Shown here: in pieces, positions 37,202 to 47,259 of the stretch | How positions within the stretch are numbered: the first letter of the stretch is position 1 | How the letters are laid out: each line of letters opens with the position of its first letter | Assembly: GCA_024399115.1 (NCBI GenBank) | Contig: JAKSHZ010000003.1 | Coordinates: 62,001 to 126,000, forward strand | Source: Bacilli bacterium | GTDB lineage: Bacteria > Bacillota_I > Bacilli_A > RFN20 > CAG-826 | Direction of reading: 5' to 3' | Length of the DNA: 64,000 bases | Program-made: the position numbers and the translations under genes | Notes under the pieces: model-generated | The model's input: only the letters and a program-made list of their open reading frames with translations | Databases searched by the model: none | What the model was told of the DNA's origin: nothing

Positions 37202-38419
37202 TTATTTCTTTTTAGAGAAAAGTTTAGCTAAACCTTTCTTTTCTTTTTTAATAATTGTGACATTATCTTCATCTAAAGATTTTGTATTAACGATTTCTTC
37301 ATATTCATTATGTTCTTCAGTGATTGCGTTTGTTGTTGTTTCATTGAAGAATCTTGCATATGGAATTTCAATTGCCATCTTAATTGTGTCACCAATTTTA
37401 ACTTGATATTTATTAGGCATTTTAATGATGACAGAAGCATCACCAACTTTGCCATGTAAGTTAAGAATATCGCCTAAAAGTTCAATGATTTCAACTTTCA
37501 TAGAGAATGATGATTCTTTAAATCTTTCGAATCTTTCATCTTGTTCAAAGATTAAGTTTTCAGGCCTAATGCCGTAAACCATGCCATGTCCAACATAGTT
37601 CTTTAATAATTTCATTTGTTCAGTAGTCATCTTAATGTCAGTTTCACTACCATTTACTCTAAATGTACCGTTTTCATTAAGTTTACCATATAAGAAATTC
37701 ATAGCTGGAGTTCCGATAAATCCTGCGACGAATAAATTAACAGGATGTTGATAAATTTCATTTGGAGCGCCAATTTGTTGGATAAAACCATCCTTCATAA
37801 CAACGATTCTATCTGCCATTGTCATAGCTTCGATTTGGTCGTGAGTAACATAAATTGTTGTAGCACCAACTTCATTATGAATTCTAACGATTTCACTTCT
37901 CATAGCTACACGCAATTTAGCGTCTAAGTTAGATAATGGTTCGTCCATTAAGAATACTTTTGGACGTCTAACAATTGATCTACCTAAGGCAACACGTTGT
38001 CTTTGACCACCTGATAATGCTCTTGGTTTACGATTTAAGTAAGGAGTTAATTTTAAGATAGCTGCTGCTTCTTTAACACGTCTATCAATTTCTTCCTTTG
38101 GAACTTTACGAAGTTTTAATGCGTAAGCCATGTTGTTATAAACAGTCATTTGAGGATATAAAGCATATGATTGGAAGACCATTGCAATATCTCTATCTTT
38201 TGGAGCTGTTGCATTCATTAAGACATCATCGATTAAGAATTCGCCATATGAGATTTCTTCTAAACCTGCGATCATTCTTAATGTTGTAGATTTACCACAA
38301 CCAGAAGGACCAACGAATGCGATAAATTCTCTATCCTTAATGTCAATGTTAAAGTCATGAACTGCGTGGACACCGCCATCATAGACTTTGTTTACGTTGT
38401 GAAGTTTAACTGTTGCCAT
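37202..38419 (-). CDS. msmK: MsmK/UgpC-type sugar ABC ATPase
   Basis: ATPase for a CUT1 carbohydrate importer, probably energising the permeases of this locus and perhaps others, as MsmK does elsewhere. I start it at ATG 38419 (MATVKLHNVNKVYDGG) behind GGTGG; the longer open frame upstream runs through the fructokinase gene. Walker A GPSGCGKST, signature LSGGQRQRVALGR, Walker B VFLMDEPLSNLD and VTHD are present, and the C-terminal TOBE/OB domain is complete. A Lys-rich tail (KKEKKGLAKLFSKKK) is unusual. Last gene of the fructan operon, two bases after the fructokinase. Confidence 0.92.
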   Translation of the reverse strand: MATVKLHNVNKVYDGGVHAVHDFNIDIKDREFIAFVGPSGCGKSTTLRMIAGLEEISYGEFLIDDVLMNATAPKDRDIAMVFQSYALYPQMTVYNNMAYALKLRKVPKEEIDRRVKEAAAILKLTPYLNRKPRALSGGQRQRVALGRSIVRRPKVFLMDEPLSNLDAKLRVAMRSEIVRIHNEVGATTIYVTHDQIEAMTMADRIVVMKDGFIQQIGAPNEIYQHPVNLFVAGFIGTPAMNFLYGKLNENGTFRVNGSETDIKMTTEQMKLLKNYVGHGMVYGIRPENLIFEQDERFERFKESSFSMKVEIIELLGDILNLHGKVGDASVIIKMPNKYQVKIGDTIKMAIEIPYARFFNETTTNAITEEHNEYEEIVNTKSLDEDNVTIIKKEKKGLAKLFSKKK

Positions 38420-38420
38420 A

Positions 38421-39380
38421 TTATTTAACCACCTTTTCGATAATTTCTTTTGTTCCCATTGCGGAAATAGCACCATAGCCCATTGTTGTATAAGCGCCAA
38501 CTTTACATGAGAAGTTAACAATCTCCTGATAGTTAATTTCTTCATTAAGTAAAGTATGTACGTTAACATTTTGTTCAAGTAATTGAGCAAGTGTTGCACC
38601 GAAGAATGAATCTCCAGCACCTGTAGTATCAACTACTTTCACTTTGTATCCAGGACAAGAATAGCTTCTACCATCTTTTAAGTAGATTGTTGCGCCTTCT
38701 TTTCCTTTTGTAAGAAGTAATACTTTAACATTACCTCTAAACATCTCTTTAATAGAATCTTCACCAGTTTTGCCTGTTATAAAGTCGATTTCTTCATCTC
38801 CAACTTTAACGACATCTGCAAGAGGCAAAAATTCATTTACGACATTTCTAAGTTCTTCTTTATTATCCCATAAATTGAATCTTAAGTTTGGATCGAAGCA
38901 AATAGTTGCTTCTTTCTCTTTTGCTCTATTTATTAGGGATTTGTGGGTGTTTTTCGCTACTTCAGTTTGAAGAGCAACACTACCGAACTCTAAAATGTCA
39001 CCTCTTTCAAACATTACTTTTTCAAAGTCTTGTTCTGTAAAATATAAGTCTGCAGCTTTCTTTCTAAAGAATGAGAATTCTCTTTCTCCATCAGCGGTAA
39101 AGCTTACAAACGCTAATGAAGTTTCATATTCTTTTGCTTTAGAAATAAAGCTTACATCTACATCTTCATTTTTTAAAGATTCGATTAAGAATTCTCCAAA
39201 TGCATCTGCCCCAACCTTAGTAAGATAAACTGTCTTTTGACCAAGTTTTTGAGCTTGAACACATACATTTGCAGGAGCTCCTCCTGCTTTCTTAACGAAT
39301 TGTTCAGTGTCCTTTAAAGGAGCTACGCCAACTGATTGAAAATCTATTAAAAGTTCACCAATTGAATATAGCTTACTCAT
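38421..39380 (-). CDS. Fructokinase, PfkB family
   Basis: Phosphorylates fructose released by the GH32 enzymes to fructose 6-phosphate. Start at ATG 39380 (MSKLYSIGELLIDFQ), eight bases before the previous stop and behind GGAGG; a longer frame overlaps the upstream gene. KKAGGAPANVCVQAQKLGQ is the PfkB N-terminal signature and DTTGAGDSFFGATL the C-terminal one with the catalytic Asp. Length 319 is normal for a ribokinase-family fructokinase. Confidence 0.92.
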   Translation of the reverse strand: MSKLYSIGELLIDFQSVGVAPLKDTEQFVKKAGGAPANVCVQAQKLGQKTVYLTKVGADAFGEFLIESLKNEDVDVSFISKAKEYETSLAFVSFTADGEREFSFFRKKAADLYFTEQDFEKVMFERGDILEFGSVALQTEVAKNTHKSLINRAKEKEATICFDPNLRFNLWDNKEELRNVVNEFLPLADVVKVGDEEIDFITGKTGEDSIKEMFRGNVKVLLLTKGKEGATIYLKDGRSYSCPGYKVKVVDTTGAGDSFFGATLAQLLEQNVNVHTLLNEEINYQEIVNFSCKVGAYTTMGYGAISAMGTKEIIEKVVK

Positions 39381-40881
39381 ATCTATGGACCTCCGTAATA
39401 CTTGCTTTAGCCCCATTTGAATAGAAAGCAATATTATTTTCTTTAATATCTACTAAACGAGCTGTAAGAGCTGCATCATCATCGATATATAAAGAGACAA
39501 CTTCTCCATCCATAATTACATCAATGTCATATGTGTGATTTTCTTCAAATTCATAATCAATTGATGTAAGAGCGTTTCCATATCTTAAAATATTTGAAAC
39601 ATTGTTATAGCAAGTAATTTTGTTTTCTTTTAATTCAAATGCGAGGATACCAGAACCTAAACGGTTATTATATGCTCCATCTAAACCAAAGCTAATACCG
39701 AAGTCATTTTCATTTCCTTGTGGAGTGACTTTCATAGAATATCTATTAATATTTTCATTATTCTTAGTAAGTCCAATTGCAGAGAATTTTTCTCCATCTG
39801 ATACAAATGATGTGAATTCATTACCTTCAACATCTAAACATGGCATTTCATGATTAAAGAATTCTTTATATGTATGAGGCATAACTACGTGAAGTTCACC
39901 AGTCTCTGCATCTTGTTTAATTTCATGAGTTACCAAGTTACCTGCCCAGTCGAATGAACCAGTATTACCACCAGTAAGTCTTGCGCACCAAGCAAATGCG
40001 AATAATTTATCACCTGCTTTTTCAAATCTACCAGCATAGAAACCAGCACTATCGATAGCGTCTCTTTCAAATTTTTGCCATTCTCCATCGTGGCTAGTTT
40101 TATAGCGGTAATGAGTAACACGGTTATCACCTTGTTCACTATAACCGAGATAATAATAATCGCCTAATTTAACAAATGAAGGACATTCCATATTGTAATC
40201 GCCTTCATCATTAGTGAAGAAATTATCAACATATTCCCATTCTTCTGCTTTTGCAGATAATGAAGATGCTCTATGACGTCTTATAACTGCATTACCAAAG
40301 TCTCTTGTTGTAATTAACATGTAGTAGCAATTATCAACATCATCAAAATAAACATATGGATCACGGAAATCATTTTCCCAACCAAATAACATGAATTCTT
40401 CATCTTTTTTCCATGTTTCTTGGTCTACACTAGTAGCGTGTCTAACTGCTTCGTTAAATCTAAGACCTTCAGCTTGACCTTGGCCATTATGTCCAGTATA
40501 GAAACAGTGATATAAACCATTTTCATCTTTAATAAAGCTTCCTGTACCCAAAGCTGCATCAATTGAATTAATTTCAGCTGTGTAGTTAAGTGCAACACCT
40601 TTGTCTTCATAATGAATGAAGTCACTTGTTGTGATTCTACTAATTGGGTGATAGAAAAGGCTATTAGTGCCACTTACGTTTTTTAAATGGTAAATATTCA
40701 TCACACCATTATCATAGAATGGCATAACGTCACCCATTGTAATTGCCGTTGAATCTTCAACTGCTGAAACAGGGAAAATATTTGCACCTTTTTGATCGAT
40801 ACCGGCGCTTTTACCACCATTACAAGCTACTAATGTAGCAACGATAGAAAGAACACCAATATATTTTACTGTTTTATTCAT
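39373..40881 (-). CDS. Surface lipoprotein glycosidase, atypical GH32
   Basis: Extracellular, lipid-anchored beta-fructosidase-like enzyme. Lipobox LVACNGG. The five-bladed propeller motifs are present: MGDVMPFYDNG in place of WMNDPNG (Asp as nucleophile), FRDPYVY for the stabilising Asp and MECPSF for the acid/base Glu. The beta-sandwich domain covers the C-terminal ~150 residues. The GDVMPFY variant points to a less studied GH32 branch that may include exo-levanases or fructotransferases. ATGA overlap with the upstream GH32 gene. Confidence 0.85.
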   Translation of the reverse strand: MNKTVKYIGVLSIVATLVACNGGKSAGIDQKGANIFPVSAVEDSTAITMGDVMPFYDNGVMNIYHLKNVSGTNSLFYHPISRITTSDFIHYEDKGVALNYTAEINSIDAALGTGSFIKDENGLYHCFYTGHNGQGQAEGLRFNEAVRHATSVDQETWKKDEEFMLFGWENDFRDPYVYFDDVDNCYYMLITTRDFGNAVIRRHRASSLSAKAEEWEYVDNFFTNDEGDYNMECPSFVKLGDYYYLGYSEQGDNRVTHYRYKTSHDGEWQKFERDAIDSAGFYAGRFEKAGDKLFAFAWCARLTGGNTGSFDWAGNLVTHEIKQDAETGELHVVMPHTYKEFFNHEMPCLDVEGNEFTSFVSDGEKFSAIGLTKNNENINRYSMKVTPQGNENDFGISFGLDGAYNNRLGSGILAFELKENKITCYNNVSNILRYGNALTSIDYEFEENHTYDIDVIMDGEVVSLYIDDDAALTARLVDIKENNIAFYSNGAKASITEVHRYE

Positions 40882-42368
40882 AATGTAGTGACGACCTCCT
40901 TAATATTTAAATCTTTAATATTTTCTTGAGTTGTTATTTTAAGTTCTCCATCTAAATAGATTCTTGTGGAGATAACTTCAAGTCCATTCTCTACAAAGAC
41001 TTCAAGTCCAGAAACATCAAGTAATATTTCTAGATGAGCTTCTTTATAACTTTCATTTGTTCTTCTTATACATTTATATAAGGAGTTAGAAAGTGTGTTA
41101 TCTACATATACGCCTTCCTCGTTATTTCCAATGACAACTTCTCCGTTGTCTCCTGCAATAACAAGTTTAGCGTTTTCTTCCAAAATCACTGTAATTCTCG
41201 AACATTTTGGAATCTTATCACCTTTATAATCTTTTAAATGATCATAAAGTGAAGGAATAACCGTTTGATAAATTTGACCATCTTTTTCTTTTAGTACTCT
41301 AGGTATTGAGAACGCTCCTACCCAACCATGGCCAAGTCTTTTTGTTGGGTAATGCTTTTCCCACATTTCAAGCCATCCTATCATTGTTGGTTCTTCTGTT
41401 CCTGAGATGAACTGTGGAGCATAGAAAGAATCGCCTTTATCAATTTCTTTGATATAATCAACATCCATCTTCTTGTTTTTTAAATCGAGTTTACCAACGA
41501 TAAACACGCTAGCATTCATGTTTTTAAAGTTATTTCCATCTCTATAAGGACTACATCCAGAAGCGATAAGAACATCTTTATTTCCTACTCTTCTGAAGCA
41601 TGGACATTCACCCATAAATCCTAATTCTTTAAATGGACCAATTGTGAAGTCATATTCATAGTGATCTAAGTCTTTTGCTTTAAGAACTACGATTAATCCT
41701 TGATCGAGTTTCATATCTCTTCCACCAAGGAATAAGTAATAATCGCCATCAATCATAATTGGAGAAGGATCACGGAAGTCAATTCTTGAATAATTTTCAG
41801 GAAGAGATGCATTATCGAATACCTTTTTACCGGTTTCATACATCATTCCATCTAAAGAAATTGAATGATATATTTCTTCGCTTTTATCTGATTCATCTTC
41901 AATTATTCTTGGTTCATGTTTATGAGCTTCATTATCAACCTCATTAAGAGAGTGCTTGATCATTAAGTTCTTATCTTTGCCATCGATTCTAACAACGTCT
42001 GGATTCTTTTTATTAACATGAAGTGTATAATAAATGTGGAATTCATTGTTAATTTCAATTGCCCCACCAGAGAACGCATTTTCTCCTTTTCCTGTTGGAC
42101 AAAGTGCAACTCCTAAGTCTTTGAATTCTATTAAATCTTTACTTATGAAGTGGCTCCAAAGCATCTTTCCTGGTTCAACTCCAAGCGGATTCGCTTGATA
42201 ATAAAGGTGGTAAGTTCCATCTTTATAGATGAGTCCATTAGGATCATTCATCCAACCAACTCTCGGAGACATATGGTACTTTGGACGATATGTTTGAACA
42301 ATTGTCGGTTCAGTATCTTCTATGTATTTATTTATTTCATCAATACTGTTATACATAATTTTATCCAT
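40878..42368 (-). CDS. Intracellular GH32 beta-fructosidase (sucrose-6-P hydrolase/invertase type)
   Basis: Hydrolyses imported fructo-oligosaccharides or sucrose in the cytoplasm; there is no signal peptide. The catalytic residues are canonical: WMNDPNG (about residue 38), FRDPSP and GECPCF. The C-terminal beta-sandwich ends in LDGELKITTQ. A stop TGA at 40878-40880 shows TGA is a stop codon here. It overlaps the upstream lipoprotein gene by eight bases; an ATG four codons later is an alternative start. Confidence 0.92.
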   Translation of the reverse strand: MDKIMYNSIDEINKYIEDTEPTIVQTYRPKYHMSPRVGWMNDPNGLIYKDGTYHLYYQANPLGVEPGKMLWSHFISKDLIEFKDLGVALCPTGKGENAFSGGAIEINNEFHIYYTLHVNKKNPDVVRIDGKDKNLMIKHSLNEVDNEAHKHEPRIIEDESDKSEEIYHSISLDGMMYETGKKVFDNASLPENYSRIDFRDPSPIMIDGDYYLFLGGRDMKLDQGLIVVLKAKDLDHYEYDFTIGPFKELGFMGECPCFRRVGNKDVLIASGCSPYRDGNNFKNMNASVFIVGKLDLKNKKMDVDYIKEIDKGDSFYAPQFISGTEEPTMIGWLEMWEKHYPTKRLGHGWVGAFSIPRVLKEKDGQIYQTVIPSLYDHLKDYKGDKIPKCSRITVILEENAKLVIAGDNGEVVIGNNEEGVYVDNTLSNSLYKCIRRTNESYKEAHLEILLDVSGLEVFVENGLEVISTRIYLDGELKITTQENIKDLNIKEVVTTL

Positions 42369-44034
42369 CTAATTCTCTATTTCTTAAGTTGATACTGACA
42401 TCAGAAATTTCAATATCAACATCTTCAAATCTTAAGTTTTTATCACTACCAAATTGCCATACAATTGTGTAGTCTCTATCGCTAGCACTTCCGTTACAGA
42501 ATAGCGTATATACTTGTTCTTCTTCAGTTAATGTGATTTTTGTCCAGAAAAGTGTTGGATCCCAACCACCATTGACTGGAGCAGCACAAACGAATTCAAC
42601 TGGTTTAGTTGCTTTAGCTTTAAATGAAGCAACATAGTTAGCGCCACTACCTTGAATGTAGAATGCAGGGCTAGTAACTTTTTGTTTCCAGTCAGTTGAA
42701 TCAAATTTATTTACATGGAGTTTGAAGTTACCACAATCTGTTTCCATTTGTTGATCTGCTTCGCCTTCATGGTATTCTTCATAGTCTTGAATTCTAAAAG
42801 CATCATGACCAACTGCGCCAAGATGTTCTTTAACTTTTAAATTGCTTAATGCGATTCTATTTGTAGCGTTACCACTTTGTACATAAAGGAATAAATCGCC
42901 TTCTAAAGCTTTTGAAACTGTAATATCAACAGAATTAGATCCGTTTGGATTATTCAATGTTTCAAAATTATCTTCACCCCATTGACCTTTTTTGATAACA
43001 ACTTGATAATCATTTTCTTTTTCTGCTTCTGCATCAAATGAAACAGTGTATGTAACGCCAGCTTTTACTTTAACGCCTGTATCGATGAACATGCCACCTC
43101 TCCAAATGTCAATTGCCGAGTTAGTCTTAGTAACTTCTAAGACTGCTTGAGAGCCACCTTCGTGAGAGAATGCATTGCCTTCTAAATCAAGAGTCCCTTC
43201 AGCGTTATCAAAACGAGGTAATACACGTCCACCGAAAGAGAAGTTTTCAGTTAAATCTACTAATTTACCTGCTTCTTGAGGATATTCGGTTTCTACATTT
43301 AAGATTGTTAAATCGATGTCTTTTCCTAAGTCGCCTAAACAAAGTGAAACATCTGCTTCAACCTTTTCTTTTTTGCCATTATTTTTAACAGTATGTTTGA
43401 AGACAAGTGTATTATTTCCTTCAACTAATGCGATTTCTGCGGCGATTTCGCCATTAACCTTAGCAATAACCTTGCCGTTTTTATTACTATTAACTGTGTA
43501 TTTAAATGTGTATTCATTTTCACTTATAACATCAAATACTCTATTTAATGTGAGGTCTTCACTAGCGTTACCACCATCAGCTAAAACTTTGAATTGTCCG
43601 TTGACCATACCAATAGTTTTAACTCTTGAAGCGCCATTAACACCATAATAGAAGCCTTCAGCCATTTTGAAATCACGATATTCATCACGAGAAATAACAT
43701 CAACATATGCGACTTTTGTGGCGATTTTGCCATTAGAATCACTTACTTTATAGTTGACTAAATATGAACCAGGCTCTGTAAATGTTGCGTAACCATTATT
43801 TACTGGAACATCATTAGAGATTTTGATTTCCATTTCTGGAGTAATATCTCCATCTTCCTTGTCTAATGCTGCAACGCCATCAAGGAAATCAATTGTTGTA
43901 TTAACAATACATTTAAAGTCTTTAACTCCTACAATTGAAGGAAGTTTGTTAGTAACAACTGTCTTTTCTTGAGCACAGCCTGTAATAGCGAACATTGATA
44001 CCATTAATATTGGTAAAGATTTAATCTTTTTCAT
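42361..44034 (-). CDS. Carbohydrate-binding lipoprotein with DUF5011-like domain
   Basis: Surface lipoprotein (lipobox AITGCAQE) of 557 residues. Residues about 35-115 follow the DUF5011/Ig-like pattern: ALDKEDGDITPEM ... GSYLVNYKVSDSNGKIA. The following ~430 residues hold two or three beta-sandwich modules of the CBM4/9 kind (for example LDLEGNAFSHEGGSQ ... VKAGVTYTVSFDAEAEK and FYIQGSGANYVASFKAKATK). No catalytic motif seen. It probably captures fructan at the surface for the neighbouring enzymes. Confidence 0.78.
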   Translation of the reverse strand: MKKIKSLPILMVSMFAITGCAQEKTVVTNKLPSIVGVKDFKCIVNTTIDFLDGVAALDKEDGDITPEMEIKISNDVPVNNGYATFTEPGSYLVNYKVSDSNGKIATKVAYVDVISRDEYRDFKMAEGFYYGVNGASRVKTIGMVNGQFKVLADGGNASEDLTLNRVFDVISENEYTFKYTVNSNKNGKVIAKVNGEIAAEIALVEGNNTLVFKHTVKNNGKKEKVEADVSLCLGDLGKDIDLTILNVETEYPQEAGKLVDLTENFSFGGRVLPRFDNAEGTLDLEGNAFSHEGGSQAVLEVTKTNSAIDIWRGGMFIDTGVKVKAGVTYTVSFDAEAEKENDYQVVIKKGQWGEDNFETLNNPNGSNSVDITVSKALEGDLFLYVQSGNATNRIALSNLKVKEHLGAVGHDAFRIQDYEEYHEGEADQQMETDCGNFKLHVNKFDSTDWKQKVTSPAFYIQGSGANYVASFKAKATKPVEFVCAAPVNGGWDPTLFWTKITLTEEEQVYTLFCNGSASDRDYTIVWQFGSDKNLRFEDVDIEISDVSINLRNRELDG

Positions 44035-44052
44035 ATCTTTGCTATTCTCCTT

Positions 44053-44691
44053 TTATTTCTCATTTGAATAATCATCTTTTTCAGAATTATTTTTTAATTC
44101 GTAAACGTTAGTCCCTAATGCTTTTGCTTTTAAGTATAAGAAGTTTTCTTTCATGAAACCCGTTATAAATAAAGGTGCAAAATATAGAAGTGGAATTGTT
44201 AAATATGGCGCGTAACTAATGGATAAGAATACTGCTGCTAAGATCAATAAAGAAATTAATGTTCTTACTGGTCCTGCAAATAACATCACAAATCCATTTC
44301 TTAATAATTGGAAGAATGTTACATCCATATTAACTAAGATCATAGGTGCGGTCATTAAGTAGAATCCACCAATTACAAGAGCAACATAACTTACTCCTAG
44401 AAATAATGGATTGATCGCATCTATGTGTGTGTTGAAGTAATAAATATTTAAGACAGGGACTAAAATCATTATTAATTGGAAGATTGTGTATGGAATAAGT
44501 GTTTTCCAACATCCACCAATTGTAACGAATATATCTTTAAATACTCTTACATCTTTTTTATTGGAGAAATATCCTGCAAATCCTACCATCATCGGAAGAA
44601 AACCAATGATTGTAGCGATTGAGACAATAGCTAAAAGGACAATAACTACAAACTCTAATATGTAATCGCCTAAAATTCTAAGTCCTTTCAT
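44053..44691 (-). CDS. DUF624/YesL-family membrane protein
   Basis: Integral membrane protein of 212 residues with about five hydrophobic segments, of the YesL (DUF624) family that is often encoded with CUT1 sugar importers of the LplB/YtcP type. Its role is unknown; an assembly or regulatory function for the transporter is usually assumed. The location between solute-binding protein and enzyme genes fits that. Confidence 0.72.
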   Translation of the reverse strand: MKGLRILGDYILEFVVIVLLAIVSIATIIGFLPMMVGFAGYFSNKKDVRVFKDIFVTIGGCWKTLIPYTIFQLIMILVPVLNIYYFNTHIDAINPLFLGVSYVALVIGGFYLMTAPMILVNMDVTFFQLLRNGFVMLFAGPVRTLISLLILAAVFLSISYAPYLTIPLLYFAPLFITGFMKENFLYLKAKALGTNVYELKNNSEKDDYSNEK

Positions 44692-44719
44692 CTATTTCTC
44701 CTATTTTTAATAATATCTT

Positions 44720-46324
44720 TTACTTATTTAAAGCTTCGAGATATCTGTCGTAAGCTCCTTGGTTAATTTCCTTAACTTTTTCGATTGATTTCTTATTAGC
44801 ATCAAGGAATCCTTGCCAACTTGCTTTAGTTGGAACTGCACCGCTAGTAATAGCGTTTGCATACCAAGAAGCAACGTTATTAGACAATGAAGCTTCGTAT
44901 GTATTAAGAGTTACTAATTCTTCATTGCTGTAATTTAAATTAGGAATTGATGTAGCTCCTTCAAATTTATAAGGGGTAACATAAGCTTCAAGGTTTTCAA
45001 GTCTAAGTTTAGCTCTTGATTCCATTTCAACCGATTTTTCCCATGTTTCTTTTGTGAGATAGACAACACCATATGGAGCGTTTTTCATACGGAAGTCATC
45101 AGCAGATTGTTCCCCATGGTCATCGTTAGGAATGAGTTTACCGTTAACTTTTTCTGACTTGAATGCACCTGATTTGATAGAGCCATAGTTAAGTTGGGCG
45201 CTATAAATTGGTTCAAAGAATTTATCGAAGTATGATAATAAACTTTCTTTATTTTCACAGCTTCCAAGTATAACAGCTTCACCTTTTTCAATTTCTTGTT
45301 CGTTTGAAACGCCTACATATCTTTCTCCTGTTTCATCATTAATGAGAGGTTTTACGATAATGTAGTCATCAGAATTTGAGCAAACTGTTTTCTTTTCCCA
45401 CCAATAGAAGGAACCATATCTACCGCCTTGACCACGAGCTAAGAAGTCATTTTCACCTTGTGTAAATGCACTTGATCTTATTAACTCTTTATCATGCCAA
45501 TCAGCGATTTCTTTAACAGCATCGAACCACTTTTCATCTTCAAATGTAAATGTGATTTTATCTCCAACAACTGTCTTATGTTCTCTATTTTCTGGTAAAC
45601 CGAATGAAGCAATTAAATCCGCTTCATTGCCTTGCCAGTTATTTGATACGAACGATAATGGAATTTCGTTTTTAGGATCGTTGTCCCCGTCCATATCAAG
45701 TTGATTAAATTTTTCTAAAATTGCTTTAAATTCGCTTCTTTTCAAATCTAATCCATCTTTTAATTGTTCCTTAGTTAATACGACATTAGATGGCATTTGA
45801 TTTGTATCAATTAACTTTTCAACCCATTTCTTATTTAAATAAAGAATATTAGGGAATTGTTTTAATCCCATCTCTTCAATTCTAGGAAGAGAATAGATAT
45901 GTCCATCCGGAGATTTAAGAGCTTCTTTAATATCTGGACGTGAGTCTAAAATCTTTTGGAAGTTAGGCATAACTTTAAGATATTGATCAATTGCTACAAT
46001 TCTTCCTCTTTTGCCATAGTCATAAAGTTTAAGATTTGAGAATCCACTATGATAAATAGCATCTATACCTTTAATACCAACTGGGTCAGTATTATTTCCA
46101 TATTGAGTAGATGTTTGGAATGTCCATTTAACATCTAAACCAGTTTCTTTTGCTAAATCTTGGAAGACCGGCATAGTGTTATAGTCTTTAACCGCATCTT
46201 CTTTAACAGTTAAGATTGTAAATTGATTTTCTGTAGTTTGTTCTGGTTTTGCAGCAAGTGCGAACATTGTGACACAAACGCCCCAAACCACTGCAACGGA
46301 GACACCAATAATTGCTTTTTTCAT
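44720..46324 (-). CDS. CUT1-type extracellular solute-binding protein (LipO-like)
   Basis: Oligosaccharide-binding protein for the importer encoded upstream. At 534 residues it matches the large LipO/AguE-like binding proteins. TILTVKEDAVKDYNTMPVFQDL is the mature N-terminal strand, followed by the family's DGHIYSLPRI and LYLNKKWVEKL segments. The N-terminus has one hydrophobic segment (residues 4-24) but no good lipobox around Cys17, so the protein is either membrane-anchored by an uncleaved signal or released, unlike other lipoproteins of this window. Confidence 0.85.
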   Translation of the reverse strand: MKKAIIGVSVAVVWGVCVTMFALAAKPEQTTENQFTILTVKEDAVKDYNTMPVFQDLAKETGLDVKWTFQTSTQYGNNTDPVGIKGIDAIYHSGFSNLKLYDYGKRGRIVAIDQYLKVMPNFQKILDSRPDIKEALKSPDGHIYSLPRIEEMGLKQFPNILYLNKKWVEKLIDTNQMPSNVVLTKEQLKDGLDLKRSEFKAILEKFNQLDMDGDNDPKNEIPLSFVSNNWQGNEADLIASFGLPENREHKTVVGDKITFTFEDEKWFDAVKEIADWHDKELIRSSAFTQGENDFLARGQGGRYGSFYWWEKKTVCSNSDDYIIVKPLINDETGERYVGVSNEQEIEKGEAVILGSCENKESLLSYFDKFFEPIYSAQLNYGSIKSGAFKSEKVNGKLIPNDDHGEQSADDFRMKNAPYGVVYLTKETWEKSVEMESRAKLRLENLEAYVTPYKFEGATSIPNLNYSNEELVTLNTYEASLSNNVASWYANAITSGAVPTKASWQGFLDANKKSIEKVKEINQGAYDRYLEALNK

Positions 46325-46337
46325 TTCTTGTTACCTC

Positions 46338-47243
46338 CTATTTGAATGATCCAACCAAGACGCCTTGTCCAAAGTTCTTTTCAATCATTGGATAAAGAAT
46401 AAGAATTGGAGCAGTTGAGACGATAATTGATGTGAACTTGATTTGAGTTGCAGTACGCATTTGTTCAAGAACAACATCACCTTCGCCCGAGCTAGATGCA
46501 TCTAATAAACCATTAATAACTGTTTGTAAAGGATAGAAATCCTTATCAATATTGAAGATATAAGCATCAATATAGTTATTCCAGTGACCAACAGCGTAGA
46601 AGAGAACCATAACTGAAATAATTGAAGAAGCAATTGGAAGAATTAAATCAAAGAATGTTCTAATTTCTCCTGCACCATCAATTTGTGCAGCTTCAAGTAC
46701 TTCAGTAGGAACGTTAGATTCGAAGAATGATTTACACATAAATACGTTATAAACAGAGACACCACCACCAATAATTAAGATAAGTGGATTTTGATATAAA
46801 CCTAATGCTCTACAAACGATAATATATGGGACTAAACCACCACCAAAGAACATAGTGACAATAAGCATAGCCATAATTACTTTTCTAAATGGTAAATAAT
46901 CACGAGATAAAGCCCAACCAGCAGGAATAGTAAGAGCGACGTTAAATACTGTACCTAAAATTGTATATGCTAAAGTATTGAAATATCCTCTCCATACATC
47001 TTCTCTTTGGAATAAGCTTCCATAACCTTTAAATGTAATTTTAATAGGAGCAATCCATACATCACCTGTCATAACTGCATCGGCATCAGAGATAGATGCA
47101 ATGACAATGTAATATAAAGGATAAATAATAATTAATGCTAAGATTGCTAAGATAATGAAACAAATTGCGTAGTAAATGTAGTCTGTCTTAGCTTCTTTAA
47201 TAGCGTTTTGCTTTTTACAAGCTTTAATATCTTTTAATTCCAT
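46338..47243 (-). CDS. CUT1 ABC permease, YtcP/MalG type
   Basis: Second membrane subunit of the sugar importer, 301 residues with six helices. The coupling loop is EVLEAAQIDGAGEIRTFFDLILP (about residues 195-217). Paired with the LplB-type permease 16 bases upstream. Confidence 0.92.
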   Translation of the reverse strand: MELKDIKACKKQNAIKEAKTDYIYYAICFIILAILALIIIYPLYYIVIASISDADAVMTGDVWIAPIKITFKGYGSLFQREDVWRGYFNTLAYTILGTVFNVALTIPAGWALSRDYLPFRKVIMAMLIVTMFFGGGLVPYIIVCRALGLYQNPLILIIGGGVSVYNVFMCKSFFESNVPTEVLEAAQIDGAGEIRTFFDLILPIASSIISVMVLFYAVGHWNNYIDAYIFNIDKDFYPLQTVINGLLDASSSGEGDVVLEQMRTATQIKFTSIIVSTAPILILYPMIEKNFGQGVLVGSFK

Positions 47244-47259
47244 CTAAGATAGCTCCTTT

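Noticed and set aside
37202-38632. 476-aa version of the MsmK-type ATPase
   Set aside because: The first 71 codons overlap the fructokinase gene in another frame; ATG 38419 has a ribosome site and the family N-terminus.
40878-40880. TGA read as Trp (Mycoplasma code)
   Set aside because: TGA ends the GH32 frame exactly where the next gene starts with an ATGA overlap, and Trp codons in the window are TGG.
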